A DNA stretch of 64,000 bases from Flavobacterium sp. (GCF_039595935.1 NZ_JBCNKR010000004.1:1425001-1489000); one strand, 5' to 3'; positions 8,322 to 17,126 are shown, counted from the first letter of the stretch. Numbers and translations: made by a program. The notes: a model not told the origin generated them from the sequence alone.

Positions 8322-9080
8322 CTACCTTGTAAAAACCAAATGATTTCCTTTTGATAGATTCGCATCAAATTTATATCCTTCGTAATTGAAACCTTTTAGA
8401 TCATCAATAGTTTCTGCATTAGTATCTATTATATAACGCACCATCATCCCTCTCGCCTTTTTGGCAAAAAAGCTGATCATTTTTAGTTTTCCGTCTTTAT
8501 AATCTTTAAAGTCAGGTGTGATTACAGGAACTTTTAAAGCTTTTACATCTACTGCAGAAAAATATTCGTTACTGGCTAAATTCACAAACAATTCTCCTTT
8601 TTTCAACTCTTTGTTTAAAGCTTTAGTTACAACTGGTTTCCAAAATTCATGTAGATTTTTAAATTCTCCAACCGGCATTTTGGTTCCCATTTCCAAACGA
8701 TACGCCTGCATTAAATCAAGTGGTTTTAAAAGACCGTAAAGACCTGATAAAATTCGAAGTTTATCCTGAAGAACCTCTAATTTCTCTAACGGAATAGTAT
8801 AAGCATCCAAACCTGTATAAACATCACCATCAAAAGTATAAACTGCCGGACGTGCATTTTCAGCAGTAAAAGGCGTTTTCCATTCCTGATTGCGCTTCCA
8901 GTTTAAATCGGCAAGTTTATCTGAGATTGACATTAGTTCTGATAATTCAGAAGGCTTTTTTGTCTTTACTACTTTATGAACCACTCTTGCTTCTTTTAAA
9001 AATGAAGGTTCAGTATATTGAGGAGTTGGTAATTCTTTTTCGAAATTCAATGATTTCGCTGGCGATATAACAATTTTCAT
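8322..9080 (-). CDS. yaaA: YaaA (DUF328/UPF0246) peroxide-stress protein
   Basis: The 252-residue protein starts with the family signature MKIVISPAKSL. It carries the conserved core R-P-A-V-Y-T-F-D-G-D-V-Y-x-G-L-D and the C-terminal FFAKKARGMM. E. coli YaaA binds DNA and limits free iron during peroxide stress. The length is normal. Its stop codon directly touches an 8-bp periodic repeat array, and it is convergent with the efflux operon. Confidence 0.93.
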   Translation of the reverse strand: MKIVISPAKSLNFEKELPTPQYTEPSFLKEARVVHKVVKTKKPSELSELMSISDKLADLNWKRNQEWKTPFTAENARPAVYTFDGDVYTGLDAYTIPLEKLEVLQDKLRILSGLYGLLKPLDLMQAYRLEMGTKMPVGEFKNLHEFWKPVVTKALNKELKKGELFVNLASNEYFSAVDVKALKVPVITPDFKDYKDGKLKMISFFAKKARGMMVRYIIDTNAETIDDLKGFNYEGYKFDANLSKGNHLVFTR

Positions 9081-9169
9081 GTGTGCTTTTTTCTATGATT
9101 CAAAAATACAAATTGCATTCTTAAAAATTATTGTTTGCAATTGATTTGTTCTATTGTTGTATTTTTTTT

Positions 9170-9310
9170 TCGCCACGAATTCACGAATTTATTTTTCAAA
9201 TCTGTGAGTATAATTTGTTCTGCCAAAGATTAAAATGATTTACACAGATTTTTTAATCTTTTTAATCTTTTAAATCTGTGGCTAAAAAAAATAATTCGTG
9301 TAATTAGTGG
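9170..9310. repeat. Composite CACGAATT/CACAGATT inverted repeat
   Basis: The 389-bp gap between yaaA and the nucleotidyltransferase holds nested family A arms. Outer GCCACGAATTCACGAATTT faces AATTCGTGTAATTAGTGGC. An inner copy contains ACACAGATT and AAATCTGTGGC. The remainder up to the promoter at 9404 shows nothing else recognisable. Confidence 0.7.
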
Positions 9311-9403
9311 CAGCCATTCCCATTTTAATAAAATTCTGCGCATCAAAATGTGAAATTGTTCAAAAAAGTGAGCAATAGATTATAATAGGCATTTTCTATG
9401 TTG

Positions 9404-9411
9404 TAAATTTG
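9404..9411 (+). promoter_or_regulatory. TAnnTTTG promoter element
   Basis: TAAATTTG lies 2 bp before an in-frame ATG (9413) that would therefore sit at or before the transcript start. This supports a start further downstream, at the GTG at 9470. Confidence 0.55.
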
Positions 9412-9469
9412 CATGCATTTTATTTCAACTGAAAATTTGAAATGCACTTTTTATTCAAAAATTGAATTT

Positions 9470-10900
9470 GTGGCGATACAAACAAACTATAAAACTGCTT
9501 TACAAAACAAAATCTTCGATATCATTTCGAAAGCTTCTCAGGAATTAAAAGTTGACTCTTATGTGATAGGAGGATTTGTTCGTGATTTGCTTTTAAACCG
9601 AGGTTCTAAAAAAGATATTGATGTAGTAGCTGTTGGGAGCGGCATCGAATTGGCTCTTAAAGTTTCAGATTTACTTCCGAATAAACCAAAAGTTCAGGTT
9701 TTTAAAACTTACGGAACAGCAATGCTTCGTTTTGAAGATACGGATATCGAGTTTGTTGGTGCCCGAAAAGAATCATACACACGTGACAGCCGAAATCCGA
9801 TTGTAGAAAACGGAACTTTACAAGACGATCAAAACCGACGCGATTTTACAATTAATGCGCTGGCTTTATCATTAAACGAAAACAATTTTGGCGATCTTTT
9901 AGATCCTTTTGATGGATTAACCGATTTAGAAAACAAAACGATCAAAACGCCTTTGGATCCAGATATTACGTATTCTGATGATCCATTGCGAATGCTGCGT
10001 GCGATTCGTTTTGCTACGCAGCTGAATTTCGAAATTGAAGAAAATTCTTTGAATGCTATTACCAAAAATGCCGATCGTATTAAAATTATTTCGGGCGAAA
10101 GAATTGTAGATGAATTAAACAAAATTCTTTCTACACCTAAACCATCAACGGGATTTTTACTTTTATACAAAACCGGACTTTTAGATTTAATTTTACCTGA
10201 ATTAACGGCTTTAAATCAGGTTGAAGAAATTGAAGGTCATACACATAAAAACAATTTTTATCACACTTTAGAAGTTGTCGATAATATTTGTCCAAATACA
10301 GATGACGTTTGGTTACGCTGGGCGGCTTTATTGCACGATATCGGGAAAGCACCAACAAAACGTTTCACTAAAAAACAAGGCTGGACTTTTCACGGACATG
10401 AATTTTTAGGCGGAAAAATGGCAAAAAAAATCTTCGAACGTTTACATATGCCATTGAATCACAAAATGAAATTTGTGCAAAAAATGGTTATTATGAGTTC
10501 ACGTCCGATTGTTTTGGCTCAGGATATTGTAACGGATAGTGCTGTTCGTCGTTTGGTGTTTGATGCTGGCGAAGATGTAGAAGATTTAATGACTTTATGT
10601 GAAGCCGATATCACAACTAAAAACCCAGCAAAATTCAAGAAATATCATAAAAATTTCGAACTCGTTCGCAAGAAGATCGTTGAAGTAGAAGAACGCGATC
10701 ACGTTCGTAATTTCCAGCCGCCAATTACGGGTGAAGAAATTATGGAAATGTTTGATTTAAAACCTTCACGCGAAATCGGGATTTTGAAAGAAGCTGTTAA
10801 AGAAGCTATTTTAGAAGGCGATATTCCAAATGAATATCAGGCGGCTTATGATTTTGTGATTAAAAGAGCTGCGAAGTTAAACCTTACTCTTAAAAAATAA
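9470..10900 (+). CDS. CCA tRNA nucleotidyltransferase / poly(A) polymerase family with HD domain
   Basis: This class II nucleotidyltransferase has the GG-x-V-R-D motif (YVIGGFVRDLLL), the catalytic DxD (KDIDVVAVGSG), RRDFTINALA, and the tRNA-binding motif DDPLRMLRAIRFA. A C-terminal HD domain follows (LLHDIGKAPT). It most likely adds CCA to tRNA 3' ends. The GTG start at 9470 gives 476 residues; an ATG at 9413 would add 19 residues but abuts the promoter element. The next small ORF starts on the last base of its stop codon. Confidence 0.9.
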   Translation: MAIQTNYKTALQNKIFDIISKASQELKVDSYVIGGFVRDLLLNRGSKKDIDVVAVGSGIELALKVSDLLPNKPKVQVFKTYGTAMLRFEDTDIEFVGARKESYTRDSRNPIVENGTLQDDQNRRDFTINALALSLNENNFGDLLDPFDGLTDLENKTIKTPLDPDITYSDDPLRMLRAIRFATQLNFEIEENSLNAITKNADRIKIISGERIVDELNKILSTPKPSTGFLLLYKTGLLDLILPELTALNQVEEIEGHTHKNNFYHTLEVVDNICPNTDDVWLRWAALLHDIGKAPTKRFTKKQGWTFHGHEFLGGKMAKKIFERLHMPLNHKMKFVQKMVIMSSRPIVLAQDIVTDSAVRRLVFDAGEDVEDLMTLCEADITTKNPAKFKKYHKNFELVRKKIVEVEERDHVRNFQPPITGEEIMEMFDLKPSREIGILKEAVKEAILEGDIPNEYQAAYDFVIKRAAKLNLTLKK

Positions 10901-11091
10901 TGGATATTGTAGGAGCTTTTTTTTTATTAATTTTTGTACTGGTTCTTACAGTATCAAACATTCTTTTTATAAAAAGTTTAAAAAAAAACAATATTACAAT
11001 TTTCAAATATAAATTAATATTTTTTCTAATCTGTATTGTTTCTTTTTTCGCAGCAATACTCATCTATTATTTTTTCACTAAGTATATTTAA
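10900..11091 (+). CDS. Small two-helix membrane protein
   Basis: The 63-residue ORF has two hydrophobic segments (residues ~3-24 and ~37-59) separated by a basic loop (KSLKKNN...KYK). Its ATG overlaps the preceding stop codon (TAATG), a good sign of coupled translation. No family is recognised. It belongs to a four-gene string ending in heme A synthase. Confidence 0.6.
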   Translation: MDIVGAFFLLIFVLVLTVSNILFIKSLKKNNITIFKYKLIFFLICIVSFFAAILIYYFFTKYI

Positions 11092-11111
11092 TTAGCTTAT
11101 TTAAAATACAA

Positions 11112-11273
11112 ATGATTAATAGCACTTATAAAGCTAGGTTTATGGCAGTTTTATTAATTGGTATTATAAATAGCATAGGAAACTTTTTAATCTTAAAATT
11201 TTATTTAAACAAGATTTATCTAAAAGAAAATATAAAAACAAAAAACGAAATCCAATTAATCGGAAAAGAATGA
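11112..11273 (+). CDS. Very small membrane protein coupled to ctaA
   Basis: This 53-residue ORF starts MINSTYKARFMAVLL. It has one hydrophobic segment (~10-32) and a basic tail ending LIGKE. Its TGA overlaps the ctaA ATG (ATGA, 11270-11273), and it starts 20 bp after the previous small ORF. The tight spacing argues that it is translated. I do not recognise the family. Confidence 0.55.
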   Translation: MINSTYKARFMAVLLIGIINSIGNFLILKFYLNKIYLKENIKTKNEIQLIGKE

Positions 11274-12295
11274 AAAAAGAGAATAAATCAGTAATCATTT
11301 GGTTACTATCAGGTTGTGTTTTATTATTTTTAATGGTCGTTGTAGGCGGAATCACGCGTTTAACCAATTCAGGTTTATCTATGACCGACTGGCATTTGGT
11401 AACGGACACATTTCCACCTTTAACAGAAGCTAAATGGCAGGCTGCTTTTGACGAGTATAAAAAGTTTCCTGAATATCAAAAAATTAATATTCACAACGAT
11501 TTTCAATTAGCCGATTATAAGTTCATTTATTTCTGGGAATGGTTTCACCGTTTCATCGGTCGTATTATTGGTTTGGTTTTCTTTGTTCCTTTTGTTTATT
11601 TCTTAATCAGAAAAAAATTAGATACACCAACTATTAAAAAATGTATCGTTCTTTTGGCAATGGGAGCTTTCCAAGGATTTTTGGGTTGGTTTATGGTTCG
11701 AAGCGGCTTAATTGACAATCCAGATGTGAGCCATTTTAGACTTTCTCTTCACCTGACTTTTGCTTTTATCACTTTTGCTTATACACTTTGGGTTGCGCTG
11801 GATTTGATTTATCCAGAAAGAAATATTAATAAAATTTTGCCGCTTCGTAAAATTGCACGTTACGCTTTAGCTGCTTTATTAATTCAAATTATTTATGGTG
11901 GTTTCGTTGCGGGATTAAACGCAGGATTAATTCACAATCACTGGCCTTTAATGAGCGACGGAGAATTTATTCACGAATCGGTTTTTATCGAACAATCTAG
12001 TTTAATTAAGAATTTAATTGAAGGAAAAAGTGGTGTTCAGTTTGTACACAGAACTTTTGCTTATGTTGTCGTGGCTGCTATTCTTTTTCTTTTCTTTAAA
12101 AGTAAAAAATATACGCTTACGAATACGCAGGCAAACGGAATCAATACTTTAGTAGTTTTTGTATTCATTCAATTTCTTTTGGGTGTATTTACTTTATTAT
12201 ACAGCGTTCCATTGGCTTTAGGATTAATTCACCAGATTATGGCATTTTTCCTTTTGAGTGCTATGACGTATACTTTGCATCGATTAAGCAAATAA
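11270..12295 (+). CDS. ctaA: Heme A synthase (CtaA/Cox15 family)
   Basis: The 341-residue protein has about eight membrane segments. It carries GGITRLTNSGLSM at the first periplasmic loop and the four ligand histidines expected for CtaA: EWFHRFIGR, LSLHLTFAF, VQFVHRTFAY and LIHQIMAFF. It oxidises heme O to heme A for cytochrome oxidase in the inner membrane. The ATG overlaps the preceding 53-aa ORF by 4 bp. A terminator follows. Confidence 0.95.
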   Translation: MKKENKSVIIWLLSGCVLLFLMVVVGGITRLTNSGLSMTDWHLVTDTFPPLTEAKWQAAFDEYKKFPEYQKINIHNDFQLADYKFIYFWEWFHRFIGRIIGLVFFVPFVYFLIRKKLDTPTIKKCIVLLAMGAFQGFLGWFMVRSGLIDNPDVSHFRLSLHLTFAFITFAYTLWVALDLIYPERNINKILPLRKIARYALAALLIQIIYGGFVAGLNAGLIHNHWPLMSDGEFIHESVFIEQSSLIKNLIEGKSGVQFVHRTFAYVVVAAILFLFFKSKKYTLTNTQANGINTLVVFVFIQFLLGVFTLLYSVPLALGLIHQIMAFFLLSAMTYTLHRLSK

Positions 12296-12315
12296 ATCGA
12301 AATATATTATAACAT

Positions 12316-12346
12316 AAAAAAGCTGTCCCAAAAAGACAGCTTTTTT
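12316..12346. terminator. Intrinsic terminator after ctaA
   Basis: AAAAAAGCTGTC pairs with GACAGCTTTTTT around a 7-nt loop. The A and T flanks would let it act in both directions. Confidence 0.88.
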
Positions 12347-12403
12347 GTAAGCTTCAGAGAAGCGAAATATTTATAGTAAAGAATAAATGTTTTCAACATA
12401 AAA

Positions 12404-12459
12404 CTCCGGAGGAGCGACATATTTTTTCTATATTCTTAATATATGTCGCTCCTCCGGAG
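12404..12459. repeat. Perfect 19-bp inverted repeat (family D)
   Basis: CTCCGGAGGAGCGACATAT is mirrored exactly at 12441-12459 around an 18-nt AT-rich loop, followed by a T tract. A second GC-rich patch, CACCCCGCTGGGGCT, follows near 12498-12513. The G+C-rich arms contrast sharply with the local sequence. It may also terminate transcription. Confidence 0.9.
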
Positions 12460-12545
12460 CTTTTTTTATTTGCTTATTGTAATTCTATAAATATATCACC
12501 CCGCTGGGGCTATTATCGATAAAATGATTTTTTTTCATTTGGATT

Positions 12546-13313
12546 TTATCCCAGCCACGATTTAAAATCCTGAACCTTTTCCCGGCTTACAATTACTTCA
12601 TCATCTTTATAACTTGGTAAAATCACTTTTAATCGCGAATTGGTATAAACCTGAATTTCTTTAATTGCTTTTAGCGGAACAATGAATTTTCTGCTTATGC
12701 GAAAGAAATCCTTTTTATCTAATTCCTGTTCCAGAATTTCTAAAGTTGAATCGATCAAATAATCGCGATTATCATAGGTATGAATATAGGTTCCTTTGTT
12801 TTCACTAAAAAAACATTCGATTTCCTCGGTAGTAATAACTTTTAAATGCTGACCTATTTTAACTGTAAATCTCTTTTTATAAGTTTTCTCAAAAGGATTA
12901 GACAGCATTTGTCGAATTTGTTCAAAATCTAATTGCATATTTGAACTTTCGACCGTGTTTTTCGGAAGTCGGGATTTGAATTTAGAAACCGCCGTTTCCA
13001 GATCATCTTCATCAATTGGTTTTAAAAGATAATCGATACTATTTAATTTAAAAGCTTTTAACGCATATTCGTCATAAGCTGTTGTAAAAATGATAGCACT
13101 TTTAATGTCTATTTTTTCAAAAATTTCAAACGATAAACCATCTGACAATTGAATATCCAGAAAAATTAAATCCGGATGCTGATTGTTGCTAAACCATTCT
13201 ACCGATTCTTCAACTGAATGAAGCATCGTTTCTACTGTAACATCTAATTTCTCAAGCTTTCTTTGCAGCAGTCTTGCAGCTGGTTTTTCGTCTTCTATAA
13301 TTAATGTGATCAT
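12546..13313 (-). CDS. LytTR-family response regulator
   Basis: The 255-residue protein has a receiver domain (acidic EDEKPA, phospho-acceptor Asp in LIFLDIQLSDG, Lys in LLKPID) and a C-terminal LytTR DNA-binding domain (from ~residue 150, ECFFSENKGTYIHT). It is the last gene of a minus-strand string starting with a LytS-like kinase, so it is the likely partner of that kinase. Four 2TM genes lie between them. Confidence 0.93.
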   Translation of the reverse strand: MITLIIEDEKPAARLLQRKLEKLDVTVETMLHSVEESVEWFSNNQHPDLIFLDIQLSDGLSFEIFEKIDIKSAIIFTTAYDEYALKAFKLNSIDYLLKPIDEDDLETAVSKFKSRLPKNTVESSNMQLDFEQIRQMLSNPFEKTYKKRFTVKIGQHLKVITTEEIECFFSENKGTYIHTYDNRDYLIDSTLEILEQELDKKDFFRISRKFIVPLKAIKEIQVYTNSRLKVILPSYKDDEVIVSREKVQDFKSWLG

Positions 13314-13353
13314 TTATTATAATGTAAAATTTAGAAAAAATAGTATTTCAAAG

Positions 13354-13722
13354 TTACTCCCATTTCTTTGCATTAGCGGCTTCTTTCTCCATATATTTTT
13401 GGATTTTTTTCTGCTCCCAGTCGGCACTGAAGAAAAAATCACGTCCGAAAACAGACATTGCATGCGCCAGTAAACCAATACCCCAGAAAAATGCTACAGA
13501 ATAGGTATGCCAATCTGTTAAGCCGCTGGCGTGAATTCCTTCAGAAAAAATATCTTTATTTAAATTAGTAACAATTATAATCAAATTTACAATTACGTAA
13601 ACTCTCAAATGCGAGTAAAATCCTTTTAGTCTTTTTACTTTTCTGTAAGCATTATTATAATTTTCATCTGTGCTGAATTCGTGTGCATAATCTTCATACA
13701 TGCGTCTTCTAAAACGTCCCAT
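13354..13722 (-). CDS. 2TM-domain protein, copy 4
   Basis: The 122-residue protein has the 2TM pattern: a basic helix RKVKRLKGFYSHLRVYVIVN, a second hydrophobic hairpin helix, and the amphipathic tail ADWEQKKIQKYMEKE ending KKWE. It has a longer N-terminus (MGRFRRRMYEDYAHEF) than its paralogues. It lies 18 bp after the preceding paralogue and just ahead of the response regulator gene. Function is unknown; membrane association of the kinase system is inferred. Confidence 0.85.
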   Translation of the reverse strand: MGRFRRRMYEDYAHEFSTDENYNNAYRKVKRLKGFYSHLRVYVIVNLIIIVTNLNKDIFSEGIHASGLTDWHTYSVAFFWGIGLLAHAMSVFGRDFFFSADWEQKKIQKYMEKEAANAKKWE

Positions 13723-13740
13723 AGTATTATCTTTTTAAAA

Positions 13741-14058
13741 TTATTTCCATTTACTTTTATTCTCTTTTTCCTTTTCCATGAATTCTTTGATTTTTCTTTC
13801 TTCCCAGCCTTTTCCAAGAACCGGAAATACTTCAAAAACTTTCAATCCATGAAGGACTACTCCAACTCCCCACCACATTAATGGCCAGAAAAACCATAAA
13901 TATTTTGGTGAAGTATACAGGTTTATAAAAATCAAAATTGCATTTACTAATACATAAGCAACCAGATTTCCGTAAAATCCTTTAATACTTTCTACTTTCT
14001 TTTTTGCCTGAAAGTATTTATCGTCTTCATTAAAATTCATTTCCATAATTACTCCCAT
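13741..14058 (-). CDS. 2TM-domain protein, copy 3
   Basis: The 105-residue protein has the core KKVESIKGFYGNLVAYVLVN, SPKYLWFFWPLMWWG and VVLHGLKVF, then the tail WEERKIKEFMEKEKE. It is very similar to the C-terminal domain of the upstream kinase. The ATG at 14058 overlaps the previous stop codon; a start at 14046 (MEMNF) is equally possible. Confidence 0.88.
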   Translation of the reverse strand: MGVIMEMNFNEDDKYFQAKKKVESIKGFYGNLVAYVLVNAILIFINLYTSPKYLWFFWPLMWWGVGVVLHGLKVFEVFPVLGKGWEERKIKEFMEKEKENKSKWK

Positions 14059-14378
14059 TTTTGTGTTTTATTTTTCTTTTCTAAAAGACTTCTCAATTTA
14101 CGTTCTTCCCATTCATGTCCAAAAATTCTGAAAGAGACAAACATATCTATAGCTGATCCTACATACACGGCCGACCAAATAATCATAACAACGTCATTTA
14201 AAAACTGAATCGGCATGAAATGCAGCGGCAGTTCTGTATATTCTTTTAAAAGGTAAAGTGCTAAAGCAATCAGGTACAGAAATGTATGTTTATAAAACGA
14301 TTTTAACTTAACTACCTTTTTGCTGGCCAATTGCTGTAATTCGTATTCTTCAGGGTTATTATTAGAATTTGTTTCCAT
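14049..14378 (-). CDS. 2TM-domain protein, copy 2 (divergent)
   Basis: The 109-residue protein keeps the opening VVKLKSFYKHTFLYL and the tail HEWEERKLRSLLEKKN ending KWE, but its two membrane helices are diverged from the other copies and lack the LHGLKVF motif. It begins 1 bp after the preceding paralogue ends and overlaps the next by 10 bp. Confidence 0.83.
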   Translation of the reverse strand: METNSNNNPEEYELQQLASKKVVKLKSFYKHTFLYLIALALYLLKEYTELPLHFMPIQFLNDVVMIIWSAVYVGSAIDMFVSFRIFGHEWEERKLRSLLEKKNKTQKWE

Positions 14379-14379
14379 A

Positions 14380-14685
14380 TTATTCCCAAGTTTTTTGATT
14401 TTTTTCTTTTTCCAGAATTTCTCTAATCTTTCTCTCTTCCCATTTTTTATTGAAAAAAGGTGGAAAGCTAAAAACCTTCAATCCATGTAAAACAATCGCT
14501 ATTCCCCAGCCCATCAAACACCATATAAACCATAAATATCCTGGCGAAGTCATAATGTTTACCACAATTACGATAGGATTTACAAGAATGTAAACCGTTA
14601 AATGTTCGTAAAACTCTCTAATTTCTTTCACTCTTTTTTGAGCTTGATAATATCGTTCTCCCTCAAGATGATTTTTATCAGTCAT
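14380..14685 (-). CDS. 2TM-domain protein, copy 1
   Basis: The 101-residue protein has YYQAQKRVKEIREFYEHL, VNPIVIVVN, SPGYLWFIWCLMGWG and VLHGLKVF, and the tail KKWEERKIREILEKEK. The last part is almost identical to the C-terminus of the kinase encoded just upstream. Its ATG shares one base with the kinase stop codon. Confidence 0.88.
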   Translation of the reverse strand: MTDKNHLEGERYYQAQKRVKEIREFYEHLTVYILVNPIVIVVNIMTSPGYLWFIWCLMGWGIAIVLHGLKVFSFPPFFNKKWEERKIREILEKEKNQKTWE

Positions 14686-16022
14686 TATTTCCAGGTTTTT
14701 TGATTATTCTCTTTTTCTAAAATTTCTCTAATTTTTCTTTCTTCCCAGTCAGAGCTGTAACCAAAAACCTTAAATGCATGCATGGCAACTCCAAATCCCC
14801 AGCCTAAAGCTGAAAACCAAAACCATTGAAATCCAGGTGAGAATTGTAAATTGATAAAAACCAAACACGGAATCACGCAACAATATGAAATTAAATTTCC
14901 ATAAAATCCTTTCAACTCTTCTACTCTTTTTTTAGCTCTGTAATACGCTTTAGCTTCGTCGTTGTATTCTGTACTTATGTCCATAACAGTAATTTGTTTT
15001 GTTAAAATTGGAATCTTAACCGAGAAATTCTTTTCATCTTGTTCAATCAGCACCTTTCTGTCGGTTATAATTCCGTAACGATTTACAATATTCTGCAATC
15101 CAACGCCTTGCCTGTCCTGCAGAACTTCTTTTTTCTGAAGATCATTTTGTATAACCAAATAATCTTTATCAATAAAAATTCTAATATGTAATGGTTTCTG
15201 TTCGCTTACCACATTGTGTTTTACTGTGTTTTCGAGTAAAAGCTGTAAGGAAAGCGGAACCACTTTGGCATCCGGATTAATGTTTATGGCTGGCAGTTCG
15301 TAAAATAAACTATTCTCGAAACGCATTTTCAGCAGGTTCATATAGGTTTTTGCAAACGACAACTCATCTTCTACAGAAACCAGTTCTTTATCTTTTTGTT
15401 CCAGAACATATCTGTAAATTTTAGATAAAGAAGTTGTAAATCGCTGTGCATTATCCGGGTTTTCTTCAATTAAAGAACTTAGAACGTTTAAGCTGTTAAA
15501 AAGAAAATGCGGGTCGATTTGATTTTTTAAACTTTCGAACTTGGCATTTGCCGTTCCCGCAATAATCTTTTGCTGTATAACTTTGTTTTCCTGATATATT
15601 TTAAAAAAATGCAGTGCATGAAAAATAAGCAGGATGATAAAAGTAATGACTGAATTTTCTATGTAAGTCGAAGCTTCTTCATTGGCCAAAAAACTTAATA
15701 TTGGTCGTTTTTCGATTACCACATTGGTAAAAATCCTCAATAGAAAAACGACAAAAAGCGAAATAAAAAAAGAACTTATAAATCCGATAAAGATTCTTTT
15801 ATTAGAAAATCTGTTATCCTTAAAAACCTTATCTAAGTATGTAAAAATAGACGCATTAACAATATATAAAACAACGCTGTAAAGCATGCAGTACAAGAAA
15901 AATATGTACAGACTTTTATTGAAAATTGCTGTTCCAAATGAAACAAAACGAATTAGAAAGGAAAACAGGAAAACGATTCCGCCTATTAAAAACGCTTTAA
16001 GTAGATTTGGTTTTAAAGTCAT
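14685..16022 (-). CDS. LytS-like sensor histidine kinase fused to a C-terminal 2TM domain
   Basis: The 445-residue protein starts with four hydrophobic segments (to ~residue 145). A His_kinase domain follows with the phospho-accepting H in QIDPHFLFNSLN, then an ATPase domain (LLENTVKHN, GVGLQNIVNRYG). After ~residue 345 there is an added 2TM module (YYRAKKRVEELKGFYGNL, GWGFGVAMHAFKVFG, DWEERKIREILEKE). It should phosphorylate the LytTR regulator encoded at the end of the string. The kinase itself lacks a recognisable extracytoplasmic sensor domain. Confidence 0.9.
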   Translation of the reverse strand: MTLKPNLLKAFLIGGIVFLFSFLIRFVSFGTAIFNKSLYIFFLYCMLYSVVLYIVNASIFTYLDKVFKDNRFSNKRIFIGFISSFFISLFVVFLLRIFTNVVIEKRPILSFLANEEASTYIENSVITFIILLIFHALHFFKIYQENKVIQQKIIAGTANAKFESLKNQIDPHFLFNSLNVLSSLIEENPDNAQRFTTSLSKIYRYVLEQKDKELVSVEDELSFAKTYMNLLKMRFENSLFYELPAININPDAKVVPLSLQLLLENTVKHNVVSEQKPLHIRIFIDKDYLVIQNDLQKKEVLQDRQGVGLQNIVNRYGIITDRKVLIEQDEKNFSVKIPILTKQITVMDISTEYNDEAKAYYRAKKRVEELKGFYGNLISYCCVIPCLVFINLQFSPGFQWFWFSALGWGFGVAMHAFKVFGYSSDWEERKIREILEKENNQKTWK

Positions 16023-16039
16023 TACTCTTTTAAATTAAA

Positions 16040-16660
16040 TTATTTACAAGTTTTTTGAACTTCTAAAGCTCTGTCTAAGCCCCATTTTGGAGAAAAAGGA
16101 GTTTCTGGTTTAAAAGTAGCAAAAAGTTCGATAGCTTTATCAACCTGCGCGCAAAGCGGTTTTGTGTCTACTCCAGTCCATTTTGCTCCGCCAATCTGGT
16201 AATCAGCTTCTCCAAAAACAATTCTTGGGTTGTTTGGGTCGATCGCTTTTCCTTTTGCGTAAGCTTCCATTACTTTAGCAGAATATTTCATTCCGTTTGT
16301 CATTGGGTCAGCCACAACATATCCAGTATAAATTAAAGCTTGCAAAGCATAAAGTTCAGCATTGTTTTGATCTTTAATAAGTTCTATATCTAATGCATCC
16401 TGAGCTTTAGTTAAAAGAGCATCAATTTTTGTTTTGTCTTTTTCTGCAAAAACAGCCGTTGCATTTACCATAGCCACGTAATAATTAGGAAGCCAGCTTG
16501 TTTTATCTGCCGAAGCAATTCTTTCAAAAAGTGCCGAAGCTTCTGCAGTTTTACCTTCTTTCCAAAGTCCGAAAGCCTTTGTCATTCCTTGTTCAAATTG
16601 TGTTTGAGCTGAACTTATTACTACTACAAATAATGCGATTAAAGTGATGATTTTTTTCAT
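16040..16660 (-). CDS. Exported TPR-like protein
   Basis: The 206-residue protein has a signal peptide (MKKIITLIALFVVVISSAQ) and helical pairs resembling tetratricopeptide repeats, such as GMTKAFGLWKEGKTAEASAL and NAELYALQALIYTG. It lies 17 bp before the kinase gene and 48 bp after the DUF2141 gene, so it probably belongs to the same transcript. It could be a periplasmic partner of the sensor, but the sequence does not prove this. Confidence 0.65.
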   Translation of the reverse strand: MKKIITLIALFVVVISSAQTQFEQGMTKAFGLWKEGKTAEASALFERIASADKTSWLPNYYVAMVNATAVFAEKDKTKIDALLTKAQDALDIELIKDQNNAELYALQALIYTGYVVADPMTNGMKYSAKVMEAYAKGKAIDPNNPRIVFGEADYQIGGAKWTGVDTKPLCAQVDKAIELFATFKPETPFSPKWGLDRALEVQKTCK

Positions 16661-16708
16661 TTTATAAGTTATTTAAATGGTTATTTTGATTTGTTTGTTA
16701 GTTATTAT

Positions 16709-17116
16709 TTATAATATAATTTCAATTTTAGAATCTTTTGCTATAACAAATTTAGCATCTTTATAAGAAGGCGGCCCCATAAATCCTTTTGCATTGTTTG
16801 AAGCGGCATAATCTTCAGAAGGAATTCCCATTGCGTTTTTATCAAGCTTTCCGTTATTGTTTTCATCATGATAAGTTGAAATTGCATATTCTCCTGCCGG
16901 AAGATTATCAAAAGTTACAACTGCTTCGTTGTTTTTAATTTCAGAAGAAAGACTTTTGTACGTCGTTTTAAGAAAAGTACCGTCTGAGTTGTACAAACCT
17001 ACTTTTACAATTCCTGTATTGTTTTTTACACCCGAAACGGATACAGTCAATTTTACATTTTGAGCAGACATTAAGCTGCAAATAAATAACGTGATTATGG
17101 TAATAATTTTGGTCAT
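16709..17116 (-). CDS. DUF2141 exported protein
   Basis: The 135-residue protein has a signal peptide ending MSAQ and a single immunoglobulin-like DUF2141 domain. Its characteristic segments are NLPAGEYAISTYHDENNNGK and KGFMGPPSYKDA. The D-E-N-N-N-G-K-L-D stretch resembles a calcium-binding loop. The family is common beside TonB receptors and surface proteins in Bacteroidota. The biochemical role is unknown. Confidence 0.85.
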   Translation of the reverse strand: MTKIITIITLFICSLMSAQNVKLTVSVSGVKNNTGIVKVGLYNSDGTFLKTTYKSLSSEIKNNEAVVTFDNLPAGEYAISTYHDENNNGKLDKNAMGIPSEDYAASNNAKGFMGPPSYKDAKFVIAKDSKIEIIL

Positions 17117-17126
17117 GGGTTCTTTT

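Noticed and set aside
9413..9469. Longer N-terminus for the CCA-type nucleotidyltransferase
   Set aside because: The ATG at 9413 is 2 bp after a TAnnTTTG element, so it would be at or before the transcript start; the GTG at 9470 fits better.
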